DNA of 64,000 nucleotides from UBA7703 sp963667195 (GCA_963667195.1 OY762962.1:2914001-2978000); one strand, 5' to 3'. Counted from the first letter of the stretch, positions 51,802-61,480 are shown. The notes: generated by a model not told the origin, from the letters alone. Translations and numbers: made by a program.

Positions 51802-52656
51802 ATGGCAATACAGATCCAACAACTCAGCCATACCTACATGCCCGGCAGCCAGCTCGCCTACCCCGCGCTTGGCGATCTTTCGCTGACGATTCAGGACGGC
51901 GAGTTCCTCGGCATCATCGGACACACCGGCTCGGGCAAAAGCACGCTGATTCAGCATCTCAACGGGCTTCTCTTGCCGACCGCCGGAAGCGTTCTGGTGG
52001 ACGGACTCGATACGCGCGAGAAAAAGCTCCGAAAACAGATTCGCTCTTTGGTCGGAATGGTGTTCCAATACCCCGAATATCAGCTCTTTGAAGAAACCGT
52101 CGCACGCGATGTCGCCTTTGGGCCTAAAAATATGGGGCTAGCGGAAGACGAGATCGCAACGCGCGTGACCGAAGCGCTCCGGCTTGTCGGGCTCAATCCC
52201 GATGAGTTCGCGGAAAAATCCCCCTTCGAGCTTTCCGGCGGTGAAAAGCGCCGCGCGGCGCTCGCGGGCATTCTCGCGATGCGCCCGAAATATCTCGTGC
52301 TGGACGAACCCATGGCGGGTCTAGACCCGCGCGGACGGCACGAAATCCTTAGCCTCATCGAATCCCTCCGCCGCGAATTCGGCACGGGCATCGTCATGGT
52401 GTCGCATTCCATGGACGATGTCGCCATGTATGCGGATCGCATCGCCGTGCTGGATCGTGGTTCGCTCTTCATGGTCGGTACGCCGGAGGATGTTTTTTCG
52501 CACAGCGAAGAACTTCTGGCGATGGGTCTCAATCTACCGCAGGCGACGCAGCTCGTCCGCGCCCTCCGCGCGCGCGGCGTTGAGATCGAGCGCGACTATT
52601 ACCGCATGGATGAGCTGCAACAGGACTTGATCGGGAGGTGGAACCATGACCGCTAA
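51802..52656 (+). CDS. ecfA2: ECF transporter ATPase component EcfA2
   Basis: The 284-residue ATPase has Walker A GHTGSGKST, Q-loop FQYPEYQLFE, signature LSGGEKRRAA and Walker B LVLDEPMAGLD. The YPEYQLFE Q-helix marks EcfA2. A weak GGATAAGGAATAACA precedes the ATG. Its end overlaps ecfT by 11 bases. Confidence 0.95.
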   Translation: MAIQIQQLSHTYMPGSQLAYPALGDLSLTIQDGEFLGIIGHTGSGKSTLIQHLNGLLLPTAGSVLVDGLDTREKKLRKQIRSLVGMVFQYPEYQLFEETVARDVAFGPKNMGLAEDEIATRVTEALRLVGLNPDEFAEKSPFELSGGEKRRAALAGILAMRPKYLVLDEPMAGLDPRGRHEILSLIESLRREFGTGIVMVSHSMDDVAMYADRIAVLDRGSLFMVGTPEDVFSHSEELLAMGLNLPQATQLVRALRARGVEIERDYYRMDELQQDLIGRWNHDR

Positions 52657-53452
52657 CATCTCTCTGGGTCAATACCTGCCGGGCAACAGCGTCGTCCACC
52701 GTCTCGACCCGCGTACGAAGATTTTCCTCATGGCGATCTATATCGCGATCGTATTTGTGGTCAAGACGCTTCCCGTCTTCATGCTGCCCGTCGTACTGCT
52801 GATTGCGATCTTCGCGTTCGCGCAGGTTCCGGCGAGCTACTTCTTCTCGTCGCTCAAGCCGATGAAGTGGCTGCTCGTGTTCATGTTTGTGATCAACCTC
52901 TTTGCGACGCAGGGCTCTACGGTCTGGTTTGAATGGAAGTTCATCAAGCTCACACAGGAAGCGGTCGAGCAAGCGGTCTATATCACACTTCGTCTCGTTC
53001 TGCTCGTCGCGGGAACCTCGATTCTCACGCTGACCACCTCTCCCATCGCGTTGACCGACGGGCTGGAGAAGCTCATGTCGCCGCTGAGAAAGCTGCACTT
53101 TCCCGCGCACGAGCTCGCGATGATGATGACCATCGCGCTCCGGTTTATTCCGACGTTGATGGAGGAGACCGACCGCATTCAGAAGGCGCAGATGGCGCGC
53201 GGAGCCGATTTCGAGAGCGGAAACATCTTCCAGCGGGCAAAAAGCATGATTCCCGTGCTGGTGCCGTTGTTTGTCTCCGCGTTTCGTAGGGCGGATGAAC
53301 TCGCGATGGCGATGGAAAGCCGCTGCTATCACGGCGGCGAAGGCAGAACGCGCATGCGCGAGCTGCATTTTCACGCGCGTGACCTGATCTCCACCGTGCT
53401 TCTCGTCGTATTCCTCGTCGGCATCATCGTTCTGGAGAAGCTGCCGCTATGA
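52646..53452 (+). CDS. ecfT: ECF transporter transmembrane component EcfT
   Basis: The 268-residue protein begins SLGQYLPGNSVVHRLDPRTK, the EcfT start, and has the two coupling motifs, one near ESGNIFQRAKSMIP and one containing ADELAMAMESRCY. About five membrane helices are visible. It couples the two ATPases to interchangeable S components. GGGAGGTGG precedes the ATG inside ecfA2, and the stop overlaps truA. Confidence 0.95.
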   Translation: MTANISLGQYLPGNSVVHRLDPRTKIFLMAIYIAIVFVVKTLPVFMLPVVLLIAIFAFAQVPASYFFSSLKPMKWLLVFMFVINLFATQGSTVWFEWKFIKLTQEAVEQAVYITLRLVLLVAGTSILTLTTSPIALTDGLEKLMSPLRKLHFPAHELAMMMTIALRFIPTLMEETDRIQKAQMARGADFESGNIFQRAKSMIPVLVPLFVSAFRRADELAMAMESRCYHGGEGRTRMRELHFHARDLISTVLLVVFLVGIIVLEKLPL

Positions 53453-54222
53453 GCCGCCGCATTCGCGTGATCGTGCAGTACGACGGAACGAATTACGTCG
53501 GCTGGCAGGTGCAGGAAAACGGCATCTCCGTTCAGCAGCGCCTCAACGAGGCCGCAAAAGCGATCACCGGCGAGCAAATTCAGTTTCACGGTTCCGGGAG
53601 GACGGACAGCGGTGTTCACGCAAACGCACAGGTGGCGCACTTTGACACGAATGTGCGCATGCCCGCGGATAAATTCGCAATCGCGCTGAACATGCGGCTC
53701 CCGCGGGATATCCGCGTTCTCTATAGCGATGAAGCGCCGAAGGATTTCCACTCCCGCTTTTCCGCGAAGAACAAGACCTATCGCTATACCGTGCAAACCG
53801 GGCTCCACGCGGATGTGTTCACACGAACTACCGCGCTCCATGTCCACACCGCGCTGGACGTTCCCCGCATGCAGCGCGCGGCAGCGTTCGCGCTGGGCGA
53901 GCACGACTTTTCCGCGTTTATGAGCGCAGGCTGCACGATCGAGAATACCGTTCGCACGGTAAGCAAGAGCGAATGGACGCAAAACGGGAAATACCTCTAT
54001 TATGAGGTGAGCGCGAACGGCTTTCTGTATAATATGGTGCGCATTCTGGCGGGAACCCTGTTGGAGATCGGCGGCGGCAAACTGCCGGAGAACGCAATTG
54101 CAATCGCACTCGTGAGCGGTCTTCGCGCGGACGCGGGCGCGACCGCGCCGCCTCACGCGCTCTGCCTGCAGCGGGTGCAATATGAGGACTTTGATACGGA
54201 CGAGGTGTTGAGCCGCAAATGA
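53449..54222 (+). CDS. truA: tRNA pseudouridine(38-40) synthase
   Basis: The 257-residue enzyme has the catalytic aspartate in GSGRTDSGVHANAQV and the YDGTNYVGWQ start. It overlaps ecfT by four bases (ATGA) and tadA by four bases. Its presence at the end of an ecf operon is common in Firmicutes. Confidence 0.97.
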   Translation: MSRRIRVIVQYDGTNYVGWQVQENGISVQQRLNEAAKAITGEQIQFHGSGRTDSGVHANAQVAHFDTNVRMPADKFAIALNMRLPRDIRVLYSDEAPKDFHSRFSAKNKTYRYTVQTGLHADVFTRTTALHVHTALDVPRMQRAAAFALGEHDFSAFMSAGCTIENTVRTVSKSEWTQNGKYLYYEVSANGFLYNMVRILAGTLLEIGGGKLPENAIAIALVSGLRADAGATAPPHALCLQRVQYEDFDTDEVLSRK

Positions 54223-54671
54223 ATCAGGTCAGCGAGTTTGAGCCGTATATGCGCATCGCTCTTGAAGAAGCGTCACTCGCGTTCGCCGCGGGTGAGGTTC
54301 CCGTGGGCGCGGTGCTGGTGCGCAATGGCGAGATCGTCTCCCGCGCGCACAATCTCGTGGAAACGCTGCACGACGCAACCGCACACGCGGAGCTCCTCTG
54401 CCTGCGTGATGCGATGGAAAGGCTCGGCGGGCGGCTGAATGATTGCACACTCTACGTCACGCTGGAACCCTGCGCGATGTGCGCGGGCGCCTGCGTCAAC
54501 GCAAAGCTCGGCAGGCTTCTCTTCGGTGCATTGGACGAGGTCGCGGGTTGCTGCGGCTCCAAGATGGATCTCACCGACAAGTGCTTTCTACACAGCGTGG
54601 AAACCTGGGGCGGTATTCTGGAAGAGGACTGCAAGACACTGCTATCATCGTTTTTTCAAGCGCTCCGGTAA
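54219..54671 (+). CDS. tadA: tRNA adenosine(34) deaminase
   Basis: The 150-residue zinc deaminase has HAELLCL (catalytic Glu next to the His ligand) and PCAMCAGAC, the second zinc motif. It converts A34 to inosine in tRNA-Arg. It overlaps truA and ends within a terminator stem. Confidence 0.95.
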   Translation: MNQVSEFEPYMRIALEEASLAFAAGEVPVGAVLVRNGEIVSRAHNLVETLHDATAHAELLCLRDAMERLGGRLNDCTLYVTLEPCAMCAGACVNAKLGRLLFGALDEVAGCCGSKMDLTDKCFLHSVETWGGILEEDCKTLLSSFFQALR

Positions 54672-54687
54672 ACGGGCGCTTTTTTTA
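54659..54687 (+). terminator. intrinsic terminator overlapping the tadA stop
   Basis: AGCGC-CCG and CGG-GCGCT pair (one bulged T) around GTAAA, which contains the tadA stop codon, then seven T. Confidence 0.85.
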
Positions 54688-54786
54688 TGGAACACACATC
54701 GGGTAATTTTCATTTTGCTGTTCTGAAATGCAATCAAATCGTGTATGATAAGCAAAGACAGAATCTGTGGTTTGGGAGGGTTTCGC

Positions 54787-55719
54787 ATGGACTTTTTACG
54801 CCTGCTGGAAGGCATCCGCACGCCGCTCTTTGACGCGGTGTTTCAGTTTTTTACGTTCTTTGGCGAAGAGACGATCTTCATGATCGTCGCCATGGCGTTC
54901 TTCTGGTGTATCGACAAGAAGACGGGCTACCTGCTGCTGTATGTGAGCTTCTTGGGCAACATCATCAACACGTTCCTCAAACTGATTTTCCTCGTGCCAC
55001 GCCCGTGGGTGCTCGATAAAAACTTCACCATCGTCGAGAGCGCGCGCGCAGGAGCGACAGGATATTCCTTCCCGAGCGGGCACACGCAAAATTCCGCGGG
55101 TCTCTTCTTCGGCATAGCACGAGCGCGTAAAGAAGTCTGGGTGCGGATCGTTTGCATCGCCATCGCGCTGCTCGTCGCGTTTTCGCGGATGTATCTAGGC
55201 GTGCATACGCCTGCGGACGTGCTGGTTTCCCTCGGTGTCGCTCTTGTGCTGGTGTTTGCGGCTTATCCGCTTCTCAACCGTGCGTGGGACAACGCAAAAT
55301 GGTTTGTGCCGCTCATTGCGGTTCTGCTCGCGGTCGGCGTCGCGCTGATCCTCTATATCGAGCTGGTGCCGATGCCCACGAACGCGATTCCGGAGTTCTC
55401 GCTGAGCTGCAACGAGTCCGGCTATAAGATGGTCGGCGGTGCGTTCGGCTTTGCCGCCGTGCTCTGGCTAGAGCGCAAATACATCAACTTCTCGGTCAAA
55501 GCCGTCTGGTGGGCGCAGTTGCTCAAGCTCGTAATCGGTCTTGGCCTCGTAATCGTCGTTCGGATGGTGCTCAAAGCCCCGTTACTCGCGCTCTTTGGAG
55601 GACACAACGCCGGCAACGCTGTTCGGTATTTCCTGATGGTGCTCGTCGGCGGTGCGCTGTGGCCGATGACGTTCAAGTTCTTCGGCAAGCTTGGACAAAA
55701 GAAGGAGCAAGCAGCTTAA
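54787..55719 (+). CDS. PAP2 superfamily membrane phosphatase
   Basis: The 310-residue protein has all three PAP2 motifs: Lys65...Arg72-Pro73 (KLIFLVPRP), PSGH at 96-99 and SRMYLGVHTPAD with the catalytic histidine. Six to eight membrane helices follow and extend about 100 residues past the core. TGGGAGGG precedes the ATG at 54787. It probably dephosphorylates a lipid such as phosphatidate or undecaprenyl pyrophosphate. Confidence 0.92.
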   Translation: MDFLRLLEGIRTPLFDAVFQFFTFFGEETIFMIVAMAFFWCIDKKTGYLLLYVSFLGNIINTFLKLIFLVPRPWVLDKNFTIVESARAGATGYSFPSGHTQNSAGLFFGIARARKEVWVRIVCIAIALLVAFSRMYLGVHTPADVLVSLGVALVLVFAAYPLLNRAWDNAKWFVPLIAVLLAVGVALILYIELVPMPTNAIPEFSLSCNESGYKMVGGAFGFAAVLWLERKYINFSVKAVWWAQLLKLVIGLGLVIVVRMVLKAPLLALFGGHNAGNAVRYFLMVLVGGALWPMTFKFFGKLGQKKEQAA

Positions 55720-55733
55720 TCGCGTTCCAACAC

Positions 55734-55770
55734 AAAACTTCCCGCCGAAAGACGGGAAGTTTTATTTTCT
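55734..55770. terminator. bidirectional terminator between PAP2 and kinase genes
   Basis: AAAACTTCCCG (55734-55744) pairs with CGGGAAGTTTT (55753-55763). T runs follow on both strands, so it ends both convergent genes. Confidence 0.9.
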
Positions 55771-55780
55771 GTGTATTCGC

Positions 55781-56905
55781 TTAGTGGATCAGTCCGCGCA
55801 GGATCAGCGCGATGATCAGCACGACGCCGACTACGCCACCATATACCATCCAAACCTTTTTCTTGAGCTGCTGCTCTTTCTGCGCTTCTTCGGCGGGAGG
55901 CTGCTTTTCGCTCGTCACCGCGCTCTCCATCGCGTCCAGCGCGCGATCCAGGATGGACTTCTTCTGCCCCGGCTCCTGCTGCTGCGTTTTTGCGCTCGAA
56001 ACCTGCGGGCGAATCTGCGGCGCATCCTTGTGGATCACCGGAATCGTGCTCTTTACGTCATCCTCCGTCACATCCGGACAGATTGCGCCAACTTCCACGC
56101 AAGCCAGCGCATGGCGGTACTCAAACACATTCGTGATTTTGCGATATCCGGCAGATTCCGATGTTTGCCAGAGAAAATCGAAGAACTGCGGCGGAATATT
56201 CGCGTGCGGCGCGATTCCATCGCCAAACACCGCGAGTCCCGTCATCGATTCATAAAGTGTCTTGCCGATTGCAGCGAGGTCGATCCACGGTTCGGTGTCG
56301 TCCACCTCCTGCCGCGCGCGAAGGCCGGCCTTTGCCGCGCCGAAGTCGATGAGCTTCACCGATCCGTCCGTGCAGAGAAAGATCGAGCGCGCGTTGATGT
56401 CGTAATGCAGCGAGTTGAGGCTGTGTACGACGAGCAGCGCATCCGCAAGCGAAGCCGCGATGAACATCGCCTCGTCGGGATAGAGCCGTCTGCGCCGAAG
56501 CTGCAAAAACCGCTCCAACGTCACACCGTCGAGCCGCTCCATAACGGCGTAGGATGTGCCGTTTTCGAAGAACGTCGTATAGACGGTGACGAGGTTTTCG
56601 CTACCCTTTGCGTCTGTGAGCGCCAGATGTTGGCGATAGAACATCTCGCTGCCGAGGAAAAACAGCGCGCCGCAAGCCGCGTTTTTCGGCGTCAGCGCAA
56701 AACTCTTCTCCATGCGCCGGGCAAGCGCATATGGGAAATATTCCTTGACCGCGATCGGCGTTCCCGTCTTCTCGTCGTGTCCGAAATAGGTGATGCCATA
56801 GGTGCCGCGTCCCAGCACGCCGTCGACTGTGTATCTTTTGTGCAGCGTTGTGCCGTTTGGCAGCAGCTCGCTGAGTTCCAGTTCTTCCGCCATGAGTTGG
56901 ATCAT
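55781..56905 (-). CDS. membrane-anchored protein kinase-like protein with altered catalytic loop
   Basis: The 374-residue protein has an N-terminal kinase fold: G-loop GRGTYG (32-37), Lys54 in AVKEYFP, catalytic-loop HYDINARS (167-174) and DFG (187-189). The canonical HRDLKPEN Lys and Asn are replaced by Asn171 and Ser174, and no APE motif is visible. A Gln/Lys-rich linker precedes one C-terminal membrane helix (about 351-370). It may be a weak kinase or a pseudokinase that senses or scaffolds. A 71-base gap separates it from the YfcC carrier gene on the same strand, so co-transcription is likely. Confidence 0.85.
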   Translation of the reverse strand: MIQLMAEELELSELLPNGTTLHKRYTVDGVLGRGTYGITYFGHDEKTGTPIAVKEYFPYALARRMEKSFALTPKNAACGALFFLGSEMFYRQHLALTDAKGSENLVTVYTTFFENGTSYAVMERLDGVTLERFLQLRRRRLYPDEAMFIAASLADALLVVHSLNSLHYDINARSIFLCTDGSVKLIDFGAAKAGLRARQEVDDTEPWIDLAAIGKTLYESMTGLAVFGDGIAPHANIPPQFFDFLWQTSESAGYRKITNVFEYRHALACVEVGAICPDVTEDDVKSTIPVIHKDAPQIRPQVSSAKTQQQEPGQKKSILDRALDAMESAVTSEKQPPAEEAQKEQQLKKKVWMVYGGVVGVVLIIALILRGLIH

Positions 56906-56976
56906 TGTAAACGAAAAATCCCCTTTGCCACAGTTATCCCATCCGATTGCGGATTCGTCCGCAAGTTATTCCCAGA

Positions 56977-58410
56977 TCAATATCCCACCGCGTTTGCAAT
57001 CAGCAACAGAGCGCAGGTCAGTGCAAGCACCGCAAGCTGAATCTTTGCGCTCCACTTAAACCATTTCCCGTAGCCGATTCCAACGATGCCCAGCGAGATC
57101 AACAGCACCGGGTTGGTCGGGTAAAACACGTTGGAGAACCCGTCGCCAAAGGCATACGCCAGCACCGCAATCTGCCGCGAGATGCCGGAAAGATCCGCAA
57201 TCGGCGCAATCAGCGGCATGAGCAGAAACGCCTTGGCCGAACCGCTGGAAATGAACAGCTCCAGCACGAGCGCCAGCGCGTAGATCATGAGCACGACGAC
57301 GCCGCTCGGCGCATTTTGCGTGAGCAACACCGTTTGGTAGAGAATCGTATCGAGAATCTTGGACTCCACCATGGTGTAGCGAATCGAGTTTGCCATGAGA
57401 ATCAACAGCACGGCAGGCAGGATATCCAACATGCCTTTGCCGAAGGATGCGAAGAACGCTTTGAGCTTCATGCCCGAAACCAGCGACGAAACGGTGCCCG
57501 CGACGAGGAAGATCAGCGCGATCAGCGGCATGATGATGTCCTGCAGGAACGGCACAAAGCTGGAGCAGATGATCAGCAGGATGCCCGTGCCGAGCACCAC
57601 GGCAAACCAGATCAGCGCGCGGTCTTTTCTCTTCTCCTGCACATAATCCGTTCTCAGCGAGGCCCAGCGCTCCGTCATCGCGGGATCGTAGATGATGCTC
57701 TTAGCCGGATTCTTCTCGATCTTCTTTGCGTACGGAACGAGGAACGCGATGAGAAGCCCGTAGATCAGCACAAACGTGACAAGCCGCATCCAAATGCCGG
57801 AGAACATCGGCAGTCCCACGAGCTGCTGTGCAACTCCTACCGTAAACGGATTGAGCACGCCGGTGCTGAAGCCGAACCCGACTGCGAGCAGGCTCATGCC
57901 GAGGCCGACGAGCGCATCCCAACCCAGCGAGTACGCTAGCGCAACCGCAATCGGCACCAGCGGCACACACTCTTCAAACGAGCCGACAAACGCGCCAAGG
58001 CTCATGAAAAACAGCGAGACGAGCAACAACAAGCGATATCGCTGCGTTTCAAACAGTCGATACACGCGGTTAAACATATAGGAAAGCACGCCGCATTCGT
58101 CGAGCGCGTGAAACGCGCCGCCGATGACGAGAAGAAACGCGATGATCGCGATGACCGTGCCGGAGCCGGTCGATCCCAGCGCGAGGAACGGAGAGAGCAG
58201 CCATTTCCAGAACGGAATCCCGCCGGTGACGCTTTGATACGTTCCCGGAACGATGGACGCTTTGCCGTCGGTTATCACGCTCTGATACTCGCCCGCGGGC
58301 ATGATCAGCGTGAGCGCATAGGTCAGAATCATCAGCAGAAAGAGGATGATCAGCGCCACGATAAACGAGCGCGTGCCGACGTTGAAGACCCGTTTTGATT
58401 GTTTCTCCAT
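56977..58410 (-). CDS. YfcC family membrane carrier
   Basis: The 477-residue protein has about 12 hydrophobic helices with the YfcC/DcuC-type segments LIMPAGEY, FEECVPLVPIAVALAYSLG and SGSAKAFLLMPLIAPI. YfcC proteins resemble C4-dicarboxylate and basic amino acid carriers; the substrate is unknown. It is upstream of the kinase-like gene. AAACAGGGGGATGGCAT precedes the ATG. Confidence 0.9.
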   Translation of the reverse strand: MEKQSKRVFNVGTRSFIVALIILFLLMILTYALTLIMPAGEYQSVITDGKASIVPGTYQSVTGGIPFWKWLLSPFLALGSTGSGTVIAIIAFLLVIGGAFHALDECGVLSYMFNRVYRLFETQRYRLLLLVSLFFMSLGAFVGSFEECVPLVPIAVALAYSLGWDALVGLGMSLLAVGFGFSTGVLNPFTVGVAQQLVGLPMFSGIWMRLVTFVLIYGLLIAFLVPYAKKIEKNPAKSIIYDPAMTERWASLRTDYVQEKRKDRALIWFAVVLGTGILLIICSSFVPFLQDIIMPLIALIFLVAGTVSSLVSGMKLKAFFASFGKGMLDILPAVLLILMANSIRYTMVESKILDTILYQTVLLTQNAPSGVVVLMIYALALVLELFISSGSAKAFLLMPLIAPIADLSGISRQIAVLAYAFGDGFSNVFYPTNPVLLISLGIVGIGYGKWFKWSAKIQLAVLALTCALLLIANAVGY

Positions 58411-58558
58411 ATGCCATCCCCCTGTTTTCCATCAGATAATGTGTTCGTATGAACTACGGTCCACCATCTGTAGAATTCTTTCAGACAGTATACCATAGCG
58501 CTGAGGCTTACGCACCGTTTTTTAACTTATGTGTACGAATATCTGCTTTCATTCAATC

Positions 58559-58587
58559 TTTCCAAAGCAAATCTGATTTGTTATAAT
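58559..58587 (+). promoter_or_regulatory. candidate promoter for the riboswitch-ATPase transcript
   Basis: TATAAT (58582-58587) with a poor -35 TTTCCA (58559-58564), 17 bases apart. It places the transcript start at the riboswitch 5' end. The 150 bases before it, back to the YfcC start, show nothing else. Confidence 0.6.
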
Positions 58588-58595
58588 GATTTTGC

Positions 58596-58727
58596 GTGAG
58601 GGAGTAGTTGGCGCGGCACAACGCCGCGTTCCAAGTCAACATGGTAGCACGACGCAAGGCGCGTCTGGCTTGGATGAAATAGCGAGACTCATGTACGACA
58701 GCGTGTTTGCCGTACATGAGTTTTTTC
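58596..58727 (+). promoter_or_regulatory. yybP-ykoY manganese riboswitch with intrinsic terminator
   Basis: The leader begins GAGGGAGTAGTTGG, has the core TCAACA (58636-58641) and closes with GCGAGACTC (58682-58690), the conserved parts of yybP-ykoY. CTCATGTACG (58688-58697) and CGTACATGAG (58711-58720) form a perfect 10-bp terminator followed by six T. The terminator stem shares CTC with the aptamer's 3' strand, so Mn2+ binding should block termination and turn the gene on. Confidence 0.93.
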
Positions 58728-58788
58728 TTTTCCGGCAACACGTTACACATTCGGTACACTCCCAAGAAACACGAAAGGACACAGTCAA

Positions 58789-61425
58789 ATGCAGCAGTAT
58801 TTACTCGACGTGAAATCGGCGCTCGCAACCGTTTCTTCAACGGAAAACGGGCTGACCAGCGCGGAGGCGCAAAAGCGTCTTTGCGACAACGGGCCAAACA
58901 AGCTTGCGGAAGGAAAGAAAACTCCGATCATTGTGCGCTTTTTGGAGCAGTTGAAGGATCCTATGATCATCATTCTGCTCGCGGCGGCGCTGGTCTCCGG
59001 AATCACAGCCGCCATCGAAGGCGATAGTTTTGCGGACGTGATCATCATCCTCACCGTCGTGATCATCAACGCGGTTCTCGGCGTCGTGCAGGAGAGCAAA
59101 GCGGAAAAAGCGATTGAGGCACTGCAAAAGATGGCGGCCGCCACCTGCCGCGTTTTGCGCGAAGGCCAGATTCTTCGCGTCAAGACGGAAGAGCTCGTGG
59201 TTGGAGACGTAATCCTGCTGGAGGCGGGAGACGCGGTTCCGGCGGACGGGCGTATCCTCGAGAGCGCGAGCCTCCAAATCGAGGAAGCGGCGCTCACAGG
59301 CGAAAGCGTCCCGGTCAACAAGGCGATCGATGTGCTCCATCTGGGCACCTCGAAGGATATTCCGCTTGGCGATCGCAAGAACATGGTCTACATGGGCAGC
59401 ACCGTCGTCTACGGGCGCGGCAAGGCGGTCATCACCGCAACGGGTATGCAAACCGAGATGGGCAAGATTGCAGACGCGCTCTCCAAGGCGGAAGACAACC
59501 AGACGCCGCTGCAGATCAAGCTCTCCCAGCTTTCCAAGATTCTCACCTGGCTCGTGCTCGGCATCTGCGTGGTGATCTTCGGCGTCAACATCCTCCGCTT
59601 CCACGGCACGGGTGAGCGCTATATTCTCGACTCCTTCCTCATTGCGGTCTCCCTCGCCGTCGCCGCCATTCCGGAAGGCCTCGCCGCCGTGGTCACCATC
59701 GTGCTTTCCATCGGCGTGACCAACATGAGCAAACGAAACGCGATCATCCGCAGGCTCACCGCCGTGGAGACGCTCGGTTGTGCGCAGATCATCTGCTCGG
59801 ATAAGACGGGCACGCTCACGCAGAATAAGATGACCGTCGTCGAGGACTACGCGGACGATATCGGTTTGCTCGCCAAGGCAATGGCGCTTTGCAGCGATGC
59901 GGAGCTGGACGAAAACAACAGCGCGGTCGGTGAACCCACCGAATGCGCGCTGGTCAACTTCGCGTTTACGAAAAATCTCCCCAAGCCTGCGCTCAAGCAA
60001 GCCGAACCCCGCGTAGATGAAGCGCCGTTTGACAGCATGCGCAAGATGATGTCCACCGTGCACCAAACGCAGGATGGTTTTGTGCAGTACACTAAGGGCG
60101 CACCCGATGAAGTGCTGAAAAAGTGCACATCCTATTGGAAAGACGGCAAAGCGCAACCGCTGACGGATGATGTCCGCGCGGAAATCCTCGCGGCGAACAA
60201 GGCGATGGCGGACAAAGCACTTCGCGTGCTGTGTGGTGCCATGCGTCTGCACGACGTGAAACCTATCGATAACACACCCGCCTCGCTGGAGCAGGAGCTC
60301 GTCTTCCTCGGTCTCGTCGGCATGATCGACCCCGTCCGCCCGGAGGTCATCGGCGCTATTTCGCAGTGCCGCTCTGCTGGTATTCGCCCGATCATGATCA
60401 CGGGAGACCACCGCGACACCGCTGCCGCAATCGCAATGACGCTCGGCATCATCTCCGATCCTTCCGAGGCCATCACTGGCGCACAATTAAACGAGATGGA
60501 CGATGCGACGTTTGAGCAGAACGTTGAGCAATATCACGTCTACGCGCGCGTTCAGCCGGAGCACAAGGTGCGCATCGTGAACGCCTGGCGCAAGAAGGGC
60601 TACATCACCGCAATGACCGGAGACGGTGTCAACGACGCACCCAGCATCAAGAGCGCGGATATCGGCATCGGCATGGGCATCACCGGCACGGACGTGACGA
60701 AGAACGTCGCCGATATGGTGCTTGCGGATGACAACTTTGCAACCATCGTCGGCGCCGTGCAGGAAGGCCGACGCATCTACGACAACATCCGTAAATCGAT
60801 CCAGTTCCTGCTCTCCTCTAACATGAGCGAGGTGCTGAGCATCTTCTTTGCGACGCTGCTTGGATTCGTGATCCTCAAGCCGGTACACCTGCTTTGGATC
60901 AACCTCATTACGGACTCCCTGCCCGCACTCGCGCTGGGCACCGAGGCCTGCGAGCGAAATCTCATGCAGCGCCCGCCGCGCAATCCCAAGGACGGCATCT
61001 TTGCGGGCGGCGTCGGCTTCGACGTGGCGTATCAGGGGCTGTTTGTGACATTTCTGACGATGGCCGCGTTCTTCATCGGCGAGCGCATTCAAAACGGCGC
61101 CTGGGCGATTGTGAACAGCTCAGACGGCACGACGATGGCGTTTTTGACCATGAGCATGGCGGAGATCTTCCACAGCTTCAACATGCGCTCCCAACGTCAG
61201 AGCCTGTTCGCGATGAAGTGCCAGAACCTCTACCTCTGGGGTGCGGCTGTGCTGTCTCTGGTGCTGACGCTCGTGGTGCTGTATGTGCCGTTCCTGCAAC
61301 AGGCGTTCAGCTTTGAGCACATCAGCTTCCTCGAATACGGCATAGCGCTCGGCCTTGCATTCATGATCATCCCGCTTGTCGAGATCGTCAAGGCGATCCA
61401 GCGGGCGGTGACCAAGCGAAAGTAA
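58789..61425 (+). CDS. P2-type cation ATPase, probable Mn2+/Ca2+ exporter
   Basis: The 878-residue P-type ATPase has SDKTGTLTQNKM (phosphorylated Asp near 337), AAIPEGLAAVVT in helix 4, TGDHRDTAAA and GDGVNDAPSIKSADIGIGMG. The domain order (N-terminal cation ATPase, E1-E2, HAD and C-terminal) is that of SERCA-like calcium pumps. The manganese riboswitch upstream suggests Mn2+ efflux, as for Lactococcus YoaB. It is a single gene with its own terminator. Confidence 0.95.
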   Translation: MQQYLLDVKSALATVSSTENGLTSAEAQKRLCDNGPNKLAEGKKTPIIVRFLEQLKDPMIIILLAAALVSGITAAIEGDSFADVIIILTVVIINAVLGVVQESKAEKAIEALQKMAAATCRVLREGQILRVKTEELVVGDVILLEAGDAVPADGRILESASLQIEEAALTGESVPVNKAIDVLHLGTSKDIPLGDRKNMVYMGSTVVYGRGKAVITATGMQTEMGKIADALSKAEDNQTPLQIKLSQLSKILTWLVLGICVVIFGVNILRFHGTGERYILDSFLIAVSLAVAAIPEGLAAVVTIVLSIGVTNMSKRNAIIRRLTAVETLGCAQIICSDKTGTLTQNKMTVVEDYADDIGLLAKAMALCSDAELDENNSAVGEPTECALVNFAFTKNLPKPALKQAEPRVDEAPFDSMRKMMSTVHQTQDGFVQYTKGAPDEVLKKCTSYWKDGKAQPLTDDVRAEILAANKAMADKALRVLCGAMRLHDVKPIDNTPASLEQELVFLGLVGMIDPVRPEVIGAISQCRSAGIRPIMITGDHRDTAAAIAMTLGIISDPSEAITGAQLNEMDDATFEQNVEQYHVYARVQPEHKVRIVNAWRKKGYITAMTGDGVNDAPSIKSADIGIGMGITGTDVTKNVADMVLADDNFATIVGAVQEGRRIYDNIRKSIQFLLSSNMSEVLSIFFATLLGFVILKPVHLLWINLITDSLPALALGTEACERNLMQRPPRNPKDGIFAGGVGFDVAYQGLFVTFLTMAAFFIGERIQNGAWAIVNSSDGTTMAFLTMSMAEIFHSFNMRSQRQSLFAMKCQNLYLWGAAVLSLVLTLVVLYVPFLQQAFSFEHISFLEYGIALGLAFMIIPLVEIVKAIQRAVTKRK

Positions 61426-61442
61426 CGAAATCGCACACACAA

Positions 61443-61480
61443 CAAGAGCGCGCCAAACGGCGCGCTCTTGTTTGTTCTTT
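61443..61480 (+). terminator. intrinsic terminator after the P-type ATPase
   Basis: CAAGAGCGCGCC (61443-61454) pairs with GGCGCGCTCTTG (61459-61470) around AAAC, then TTTGTTCTTT. Confidence 0.88.

Noticed and set aside
58837..60486. 549-residue minus-strand ORF inside the P-type ATPase gene
   Set aside because: Shadow frame of a gene whose motifs are all intact on the plus strand.
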